Source: Thermoplasmatota archaeon (GTDB lineage Archaea > Thermoplasmatota > E2 > DHVEG-1). From it: 6,071 bases of DNA. The notes under the pieces were generated by a model that worked only from the letters and a program-made list of their open reading frames with translations, made no database searches and was not told where the DNA came from. Shown here one piece after another: positions 1 through 5,035 of this stretch; position 1 is the first letter of the stretch; each line of letters begins with the position of its first letter. The DNA lies in NCBI GenBank assembly GCA_022866015.1, contig JALHTX010000291.1:1-6071 (forward strand), written 5' to 3'. A program made the translations under genes and the position numbers.

Positions 1-435
1 ATCTTACTTATGATGATAGTGAGCATTATTTTGAACCTCATTTTGGTTCCTGCAGACATACAAAGTCTCGGAATTAAGTTAGCTGGTTTAGGTGCTACTG
101 GTTCTGCTATTGCAATAGTGATAGCTTATTTTGTTGGATTCATTACAACGAGAATTTATGCATTTCGAATTGCAAATATCAAAGGTAATAATAAGATATT
201 ATTACATATGTTTGCTGCCGTACTCATGGGGATGATTATTTATTTCACTATACTTATAGTAAATATTGGTAAATGGTATGAATTGATAGGAATTTGTTTA
301 ATGGGTTTGCTATTCTATATCTCTATTCTTATCTTACTTAAGGAGTTTAACAAAAAGGATTTAATGTTTTTTTTAGATATGCTGCGACCTAAAGAAATGC
401 TTAGTTACATAAAATCCGAATTGACTGGGAAATAG
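1..435 (+). CDS. Wzx/MATE-type polysaccharide flippase, C-terminal fragment (partial at left edge)
   Basis: The reading frame is open from base 1 to the TAG at 433-435, so this is the last 144 residues of a longer protein; the ATG at 10 is internal, not a start. Four hydrophobic stretches are visible (about visible residues 1-17, 28-55, 68-90 and 92-113), followed by a charged cytoplasmic tail of about 30 residues. The segment reading SLGIKLAGLGATGSAIAIV, followed by a helix and a basic loop, is typical of the C-terminal half of lipid-linked oligosaccharide flippases, which move undecaprenyl-PP-linked repeat units across the cytoplasmic membrane. A full flippase has about 400-500 residues and 12-14 helices. 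Its place upstream of nucleotide-sugar genes supports a capsule or O-antigen locus. Another multi-span membrane protein such as a Wzy polymerase is possible but less likely, because the GLGATGSAIA loop is flippase-like. Confidence 0.75.
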   Translation: MLLMMIVSIILNLILVPADIQSLGIKLAGLGATGSAIAIVIAYFVGFITTRIYAFRIANIKGNNKILLHMFAAVLMGMIIYFTILIVNIGKWYELIGICLMGLLFYISILILLKEFNKKDLMFFLDMLRPKEMLSYIKSELTGK

Positions 436-592
436 ATCTAATTAATCTAGATACCAGAGTTTGATGTAAAGAAATTCTTGAGGAACTTAAGAAGATGATT
501 TGAAAATTCAACTTAATGAGTAGCTATAAGTTATGGTGAATAAAAGAAAATATTTAATATTATTTTCCTTTCTGGTGATGAAAGATGATACT
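436..592 (+). other. Non-coding gap with possible decayed coding sequence
   Basis: No intact gene, tRNA or convincing terminator is visible between the flippase stop and the gmd remnant. One suggestive trace is at 454-503. PEFD (454-465) is followed, after a one-base frame change, by KEILEELKKMI and a TGA (468-503). This amphipathic, Lys/Glu-rich ending resembles the C-terminus of a nucleotide-sugar enzyme such as a UDP-sugar dehydrogenase, but it is too short to assign. The frame open from the ATG at 533 leads into the gmd remnant. Its first 20 residues look like read-through sequence and do not resemble the family. Confidence 0.3.
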
Positions 593-750
593 ATGATTAA
601 AAAAGCTTTAATAACTAGAATACCTAGACAAGACAGCTCATATCTTACAGAGTTTTGCTATCCAAAGGTTATGAAGTTCATGGAATTATTAGAAGAGCAA
701 GTACCTTTAATACATCAATAATTGACAACATTTATGTAGCTCCTCATTAG
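593..750 (+). pseudogene. gmd: GDP-mannose 4,6-dehydratase N-terminal remnant (frameshifted, truncated)
   Basis: From the ATG at 593 the frame reads MIKKALITRIPRQDSSYLTEF, matching the start of GDP-mannose 4,6-dehydratase (family pattern KKALITGITGQDGSYL.EF). After base 655 the match moves to another frame: from 664 it reads KGYEVHGIIRRASTFNTS, then IIDNIY, also diagnostic of this enzyme, and ends at a TAG (748-750). Restoring one T in the run near 653-656 gives a continuous EFLLSKGYEVHG, so a one-base deletion explains the break. All three glycines of the NADP-binding GxxGxxG are replaced (Arg, Arg, Ser). Only about 50 of roughly 340-370 residues remain, and none of the SDR catalytic residues. 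The enzyme normally makes GDP-4-keto-6-deoxymannose for GDP-fucose, GDP-rhamnose or GDP-perosamine. Traces may continue to about 785 (PTGKL, then a possible DLSS-like run). Confidence 0.82.
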
Positions 751-823
751 CCGACCGGAAAACTTAATACTTAATCTATCTTCTTAGAGAGTGCAAAGGG
801 AATATTTACATATCAAAAATAGA

Positions 824-853
824 TTGATATAAACTAGAGAATTGGGTTTATAA
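824..853 (+). promoter_or_regulatory. Candidate sigma-A-type promoter upstream of rfbF
   Basis: TTGATA (824-829) and TTATAA (848-853) are separated by 18 bases and resemble the -35 and -10 elements of a vegetative bacterial promoter. Transcription would begin near 860, leaving a leader of about 40 bases with the ribosome binding site of rfbF. Similar matches arise easily by chance in AT-rich sequence, and the gene could instead be read from a promoter upstream of the window. Confidence 0.3.
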
Positions 854-883
854 AAAACAACGAAAACTTATATATGATGGAAC

Positions 884-890
884 AAAGAGG
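884..890 (+). promoter_or_regulatory. Ribosome binding site of rfbF
   Basis: AAAGAGG lies 8 bases before the ATG at 899 and supports that start. Confidence 0.6.
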
Positions 891-898
891 TATATAAT

Positions 899-1678
899 AT
901 GAAAGTCGTGTTACTTTGTGGAGGGCAGGGAACTCGTTTGAAAGAGGAAACGGAATATCGTCCTAAGCCCATGGTGGAAATCGGGGGCAAACCAATTCTA
1001 TGGCACATAATGAAGATTTACGCCCATTATGGTTTTAAGGATTTCGTCATTTGCCTTGGTTATAAAGGGAATATGATTAAACAATACTTTTTAAACTACG
1101 AAACAACGAATAATGATTTTACTGTCTTATTAGGTAATCACAGTGATATCCAGTTTCATAATAATCATCCAGAAATAGACTGGCGTGTTACACTTGCAGA
1201 CACGAGTGAAGAATCACAGACAGGTGCACGTGTAAAAAAAATAGAGAAATATATTGATGAGGATTTTTTTATGTTAACTTACGGTGATGGAGTAGCGAAT
1301 ATAGATATTAAAAAACTTGTTGAATATCACAAATCACATGGAAAGATAGGGACAATGACTGGGGTTCATCCTTCCTCCAGATTTGGTGAGCTGGTAATAA
1401 AAAACAACAAGATTGTGTTATTTAATGAGAAACCCCAGATTAAAGAAGGATTAATTAATGGTGGTTTTTTTGTATTTAATAAAAAGTTTTTTAAATATCT
1501 GAACGAAGAAGACGATTGTATTTTAGAACGAGAGCCATTAGAAAATCTGACGGCAGACAGAGAGTTGATGGTTTATCCTCATGAAGGATTTTGGCAGTGT
1601 GTGGACACCTATAGAGAACTGGAAATATTAAATAAGTTGTGGAGATCACCTAGTCCGCCGTGGAAGGTTTGGAAATAG
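899..1678 (+). CDS. rfbF: Glucose-1-phosphate cytidylyltransferase
   Basis: Makes CDP-glucose from CTP and glucose-1-phosphate, the first step to CDP-linked deoxysugars; cytoplasmic. The 259 residues match the usual family length (about 257). The nucleotidyltransferase signature is at the N-terminus: LLCGGQGTRL (5-14) with RPKPMVEIGGKPI (21-33), where Lys23 is the conserved phosphate-binding lysine. YGDGVAN (128-134) supplies the metal-binding Asp130. NGGFFVF (187-193), LEREPLENL (209-217) and the ending HEGFWQCVDTYRE (228-240), with Asp236 as the probable second metal ligand, plus a terminal PPWKVW, are all typical of RfbF rather than of RmlA or GalU. The start has AAAGAGG 8 bases upstream. 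The next gene follows after 14 bases. The identity is secure; the sugar-1-phosphate used is presumed to be glucose from the family. Confidence 0.95.
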   Translation: MKVVLLCGGQGTRLKEETEYRPKPMVEIGGKPILWHIMKIYAHYGFKDFVICLGYKGNMIKQYFLNYETTNNDFTVLLGNHSDIQFHNNHPEIDWRVTLADTSEESQTGARVKKIEKYIDEDFFMLTYGDGVANIDIKKLVEYHKSHGKIGTMTGVHPSSRFGELVIKNNKIVLFNEKPQIKEGLINGGFFVFNKKFFKYLNEEDDCILEREPLENLTADRELMVYPHEGFWQCVDTYRELEILNKLWRSPSPPWKVWK

Positions 1679-1692
1679 TGGGAGGGAAATAA

Positions 1693-2673
1693 ATGGTAGA
1701 TAAATTCTGGAAAGATCGAAATGTTTTTGTGACGGGCTGTACAGGTTTAGTCGGTTCCTGGCTTACTAAGGCTTTGGTTGAAGGTGGTGCTAATGTTACC
1801 GGTCTGATTAGGGATTTGGTTCCAAAATCTAATTTAAATTGGTCTGGGTTTAATGATAAAATTAACATTGTACGAGGGGAAGTAGAGGATTATTTTCTTT
1901 TACAAAGGGTAATGAATGAATATGAAATTGATACAGTCTTTCATTTAGCAGCACAAACTATTGTTACTATTGCTAACAGGAATCCGATTTCTACTTTTGA
2001 GTCTAACATTAAGGGGACATGGAATGTATTAGAGGCTTGCCGAGGAGCTCCGTTAGTCAAAAGAATTATAGTCTCCTCTAGTGATAAAGCGTATGGGGAT
2101 CAAGAAAAATTGCCTTATGATGAAAATACGCCTTTAGAGGGTAAGCATCCTTATGACGTCTCTAAGAGTTGTGCTGATCTATTATGTAGGGCATATTTTG
2201 AGACTTACAAACTGCCCGTTTGCATAACACGTTGTGGTAATTTTTATGGCGGAGGCGACCTGAACTTTAACAGAATTGTACCCGGTACGATTCATTCTGT
2301 GTTAAATAAAAAAGCACCGATTATAAGAAGTGACGGCTCGCTTGTTAGAGATTATTTTTATATCGAAGATGGAGTTGAGGCGTATATTTTATTGGCTGAG
2401 AAAATGGAGGAATTGGAAATCCAAGGAGAAGCATTCAACTTTAGTAACGAGATTCAAGTTACAGTTTTAGATTTGGTTGAAAAAATTTTAAAGATTATGA
2501 AAAGTGATTTAAAACCCAAAATCTTAAAAGAAACAACAAACGAGATAAAACACCAATATTTATCGGCAAAAAAGGCAAAGGAAACCTTGAAATGGAAACC
2601 AAAATATACTTTAGAAGAAGGTTTACAAAGGACTATAAAATGGTATGAGGGTTTTCTTTCAAAAAGGGAATAA
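1693..2673 (+). CDS. Short SDR-family NDP-sugar dehydratase, probably CDP-glucose 4,6-dehydratase-like
   Basis: An extended short-chain dehydrogenase/reductase of 326 residues. It has the nucleotide-binding TGCTGLVG (14-21), HLAAQ (84-88), the SSSDKAYG segment (128-135) and YxxxK as Tyr154/Lys158. The Asp131-Lys132 pair and GNFYGGGDLNFNRIVP (182-197) resemble CDP-glucose 4,6-dehydratases (RfbG), which as I recall carry Asp-Lys where other sugar dehydratases carry Asp-Glu. The N-terminus FWKDRNVFVTG also follows the RfbG pattern. At 326 residues it is about 30 shorter than classical RfbG (around 355-360). Such proteins are often labelled GDP-mannose 4,6-dehydratase or NAD-dependent epimerase. 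Placement 14 bases after rfbF supports conversion of CDP-glucose to CDP-4-keto-6-deoxyglucose with bound NAD. GGAGGG (1681-1686) precedes the ATG by 6 bases. An epimerase or a different CDP-hexose dehydratase remains possible. Confidence 0.8.
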   Translation: MVDKFWKDRNVFVTGCTGLVGSWLTKALVEGGANVTGLIRDLVPKSNLNWSGFNDKINIVRGEVEDYFLLQRVMNEYEIDTVFHLAAQTIVTIANRNPISTFESNIKGTWNVLEACRGAPLVKRIIVSSSDKAYGDQEKLPYDENTPLEGKHPYDVSKSCADLLCRAYFETYKLPVCITRCGNFYGGGDLNFNRIVPGTIHSVLNKKAPIIRSDGSLVRDYFYIEDGVEAYILLAEKMEELEIQGEAFNFSNEIQVTVLDLVEKILKIMKSDLKPKILKETTNEIKHQYLSAKKAKETLKWKPKYTLEEGLQRTIKWYEGFLSKRE

Positions 2674-2676
2674 GCA

Positions 2677-3420
2677 ATGAGAATTATATCCCTTGGTACT
2701 AATGGATGGTATGATACAGAGACCGGGAATACTGTATGTACACTTATAGAAACAGACGATTACTTTATTATTCTTGATGCAGGTAATGGAATACATAAAA
2801 TAGGACAATATGTTACAAGCAAAAAACCGATTTATATTTTTTTAAGCCATTTTCATCTTGATCATATCGCCGGTTTTCATATCTTAAATAAGTTTAATTT
2901 TAGCCAGGGCATTAATATTTATGGTCAGGTAGGCACAAAAAATATCTTGAACACAATAATTAACGAGCCTTATACTGTTCCATTTAACAAATTGCCATTT
3001 AAAGTGAAAATTTATGAACTTTCCGAGGGAATGCATAACATACCATTTTTAGTGGAATGTAAATCTCTCCTTCATTCGTCAATGTGCTTAGGGTACCGAT
3101 TTGAACTTGATGGAAAGATAATTACTTATTGTTCAGATACGGGGGTTTGTGAGAATGCTATAGAATTAGCAAAAGATGCTGATTTGCTCATCACTGAATG
3201 TTCGTATAAATCTGGACAAAATTGTAAAAAATGGCCACATTTAAATCCAGAAGATGCTGTGCAAATTGCTAGACGGGCAAATGCTAAAAAGCTGGCATTG
3301 ATTCATTTTGATGCGAATATATATCGTTCTCTTGATGAAAGAATTAATGTGCAGAAGAAGATGAAGAGGTTGTTTAAAAATCTTATAGTAATGTTTGACA
3401 ATCTGGAAATCGTGATATAG
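2677..3420 (+). CDS. Metallo-beta-lactamase-fold hydrolase (RNase Z/PhnP-like)
   Basis: A 247-residue metal-dependent hydrolase. The fold signature HFHLDH gives ligands His58, His60, Asp62 and His63. The remaining expected ligands are visible as His133, Asp154 (CSDTG) and His210 (LALIHFD). His188 in HLNPEDAVQIARRA corresponds to a conserved histidine of the RNase Z/PhnP branch. This branch cleaves phosphodiesters (tRNA 3' ends, cyclic ribose phosphates), so a phosphodiester or nucleotide-sugar substrate is plausible. There is no long insertion resembling the tRNA-binding arm of RNase Z, and HFD replaces the HFS usual there, which argues against tRNA processing. No signal peptide, so cytoplasmic. 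It starts 3 bases after the SDR stop with AAAGGG (2663-2668) upstream, so it is very likely co-translated with the CDP-sugar genes. The superfamily is certain; the substrate is unknown. Confidence 0.85.
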   Translation: MRIISLGTNGWYDTETGNTVCTLIETDDYFIILDAGNGIHKIGQYVTSKKPIYIFLSHFHLDHIAGFHILNKFNFSQGINIYGQVGTKNILNTIINEPYTVPFNKLPFKVKIYELSEGMHNIPFLVECKSLLHSSMCLGYRFELDGKIITYCSDTGVCENAIELAKDADLLITECSYKSGQNCKKWPHLNPEDAVQIARRANAKKLALIHFDANIYRSLDERINVQKKMKRLFKNLIVMFDNLEIVI

Positions 3421-3460
3421 ACGGAGAATATCACCATAGGATAGTAGAAAGGGAAATATG

Positions 3461-3468
3461 AAAGGAGG
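3461..3468 (+). promoter_or_regulatory. Ribosome binding site deciding a TTG start
   Basis: AAAGGAGG is a near-perfect anti-16S match and lies 7 bases before an in-frame TTG at 3476. The upstream in-frame ATG at 3458 would put this strong site inside the coding sequence. That ATG has only AAAGGG (3448-3453) at a short 4-base spacing, so the TTG is the better start. Confidence 0.75.
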
Positions 3469-3475
3469 AATTCAT

Positions 3476-5035
3476 TTGAAATCTTCACCTGTGATTAAGT
3501 GTTTGACTTTCACGCCTAATGATAATGTTGGAGTACTCGTAAGTTCTGGTGGTAAACCAAATCAGATAGTTGAAATATCGGGGGCATCAAAAAATATTAT
3601 TAGACTGAAAACTGCAGTCTCTAAGGGTCATAAAATAGCAATTAGTGAAATTAAAGCTAATGAGCCAATTGTAAAATTTGGTCAAACAATTGGTATAAGC
3701 AATCAAAGGATATTGCCCGGTGAACATGTGCATGTACACAATATTAGATTTTCAGATGATATTGACTTTTCTGAAAAGCATCTAAACAAAAATCAAACAT
3801 TTTTTTTAAAAAAAAGGGAAAATTTTCCTAGTTCTTTTAAAGGTTTTTTAAGAAGTGATGGACGAGCAGGTGTTAGAAATTATATTGTTGTAGTTTCAAC
3901 AGTTAACTGCGCAGCTACCGTGGTTAAAGAAATTGCTAACTATTTTAGGAACAGTGACCTCTCAAAAAAAGGAATCGATGGAGTTGTTCCAGTTATCCAT
4001 AGCAGTGGGTGTGCTCAAGCTATTGATGGTTATGCTCATACCATATTGAATCGAACCATTGCTGGTTGGTTAGATCATCCTAATGTTGTTGGTGCTGTAG
4101 TAATTGGCTTGGGGTGTGAAGGAACAACTCTCAAAAGTATAATGACAAATTTAGGCTCAAAAAGTATGTTCAATGAAACTTTTCTTGAATCTGTAAATAT
4201 ACAAGATGTTGGGGGCACCAGAAAAGCTATTCGTATTGGGATTGAAAAGGTGGAGCATATATTAGCAAATTTGCCCCCATTTAAACGCATAGAGCTTCCT
4301 GTATCCTTATTGAATGTAGCTCTGAACTGTGGAGGAAGTGATACCTTTTCTGCCCTAACCGCAAACCCGGCTATTGGAATTATGGGAGATATTTTAGTAT
4401 CTCGTGGGGGAACTATTGTTCTTGCGGAAGTTCCAGAATGTCATGGCGCGGAAAAATTATTGCTTCAAAAATGTGCATCTAAAGAAGACCAGAATGAATT
4501 GATGCGAATTTTTTCATGGTGGACTGATTATTGTAAAAAAAATAATGTAAATATGAATAACAATCTTTCTCCTGGAAATATTGCTGGAGGGATTAGTACA
4601 ATCTTGGAAAAAAGCCTTGGTGCTGTAACTAAAGGTGGTTCTTCACCAATAAATCATGTAATTGATTATGCGGAACGTATTACTAAACATGGACTCATTT
4701 TTATGAATACGCCAGGCTTTGATCCAGTATCTGTAACAGGGCAAGTAGCTGGTGGATGTAACTTAGTAGCATTTACAACAGGAAGAGGTTCAGTTTATGG
4801 TTGTTCAATAGCACCCACTATAAAAATCGCCTCAAACTCTGAATTATACAAAAAACTAAAAGAGGACATGGATATAAATGCTGGAACGATTTTAACCCAA
4901 AATAGTCTTGAGGATGTAGGGCGGCATATATATCGGTTTTTAATACAGGTTGCAAATGGGTATAAAACCTGCAGTGAAATACTAGGACTGGGGAAAGAAG
5001 AATTTGCACCATGGCCCGTAGGAGAGACTTTATGA
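3476..5035 (+). CDS. UxaA/GarD-family sugar-acid dehydratase (altronate dehydratase-like)
   Basis: Relatives dehydrate aldonates or aldarates (altronate, galactarate) to 2-keto-3-deoxy acids using a bound metal. From the TTG start it has 519 residues, close to the family's roughly 500. Residues 6-90 form the N-terminal SAF domain, with GHKIAISEI (51-59), KFGQTIG (67-73) and GEHVHVHN (82-89). A Lys/Phe-rich linker follows, then the core starting GFLRSDGRAGVRNYI (123-137). Core hallmarks are CGGSDTFSALTANPAIG (285-301), KSLGAVTKGGSSPINHV (379-395) and MNTPGFDPVSVTGQVAGG (410-427), followed by FTTGRGSVYG (433-442). Conserved-looking cysteines are 179, 214 and 285. Family members usually have Gly where this has Ala in DTFSALTANP. 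An in-frame ATG at 3458 would add 6 residues, but the AAAGGAGG at 3461-3468 favours TTG. It follows the hydrolase gene after 55 bases and overlaps the next gene. Catabolic hexonate use is the family norm; its place here suggests a biosynthetic job. Confidence 0.88.
   Translation: MKSSPVIKCLTFTPNDNVGVLVSSGGKPNQIVEISGASKNIIRLKTAVSKGHKIAISEIKANEPIVKFGQTIGISNQRILPGEHVHVHNIRFSDDIDFSEKHLNKNQTFFLKKRENFPSSFKGFLRSDGRAGVRNYIVVVSTVNCAATVVKEIANYFRNSDLSKKGIDGVVPVIHSSGCAQAIDGYAHTILNRTIAGWLDHPNVVGAVVIGLGCEGTTLKSIMTNLGSKSMFNETFLESVNIQDVGGTRKAIRIGIEKVEHILANLPPFKRIELPVSLLNVALNCGGSDTFSALTANPAIGIMGDILVSRGGTIVLAEVPECHGAEKLLLQKCASKEDQNELMRIFSWWTDYCKKNNVNMNNNLSPGNIAGGISTILEKSLGAVTKGGSSPINHVIDYAERITKHGLIFMNTPGFDPVSVTGQVAGGCNLVAFTTGRGSVYGCSIAPTIKIASNSELYKKLKEDMDINAGTILTQNSLEDVGRHIYRFLIQVANGYKTCSEILGLGKEEFAPWPVGETL
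3808..3814 (+). other. Possible slippery heptamer (A AAA AAA) in the SAF-core linker
   Basis: Bases 3800-3815 are T8 followed by A8. In the coding frame (TTA AAA AAA AGG) this creates the -1 slippery pattern A AAA AAA. A -1 slip here leads after five codons to a TAG at 3829-3831, giving a product of about 118 residues that is essentially the SAF domain alone. It is followed by the 12-base palindrome GGAAAATTTTCC (3817-3828). No experimental sign of use; it may only reflect AT-rich sequence. Confidence 0.25.

Larger units (their letters stand above)
768..902 (+). pseudogene. Decayed C-terminal tail of an unrecognised gene overlapping the rfbF start
   Basis: Frame 3 from 768 is open except for one TGA (825-827). 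It reads roughly YLIYLLRECKGNIYISKID, stop, then YKLENWVYKKQRKLIYDGTK and RYII, ending at a TGA at 900-902. That terminal TGA overlaps the ATG of rfbF (899-901) as ATGA, the usual junction of translationally coupled genes. A single TGG-to-TGA change would explain the internal stop. The composition (Lys, Tyr, Trp, Arg) resembles the C-terminal tail of a cytoplasmic sugar enzyme or glycosyltransferase, but I do not recognise the family. It does not look like the end of GDP-mannose dehydratase, so the remnant upstream and this tail may come from two genes joined by a deletion. Chance open frame in AT-rich DNA is the main alternative. Confidence 0.35.

Noticed and set aside
433..452. Inverted repeat ATCTA...TAGAT after the flippase stop, as a terminator
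   Set aside because: The stem is only five AT-rich pairs and no T-run follows.
533..721. Open frame of 62 codons read as a small intact protein
   Set aside because: Its second half is the start of GDP-mannose dehydratase and loses the match at a frameshift, while the first 20 residues match nothing. It is a broken gene, not a small gene.
722..750. Perfect TTGACA at 722-727 as a -35 element
   Set aside because: It lies inside the gmd remnant (codons for Ile-Asp-Asn), and the sequence 16-18 bases downstream (around CATTAG) is a poor -10.
3458..3475. ATG at 3458 as start of the UxaA-like gene
   Set aside because: The strong AAAGGAGG lies downstream of it, ideally spaced for the TTG at 3476; the extra residues MKGGIH simply encode the ribosome binding site.
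3303..3488. Minus-strand open frame overlapping the hydrolase end and UxaA-like start
   Set aside because: It is antisense to well-supported genes, has no recognisable motif and is explained by AT-rich composition. The same applies to minus-strand frames at 1650-1868, 4075-4290 and 4818-5012.
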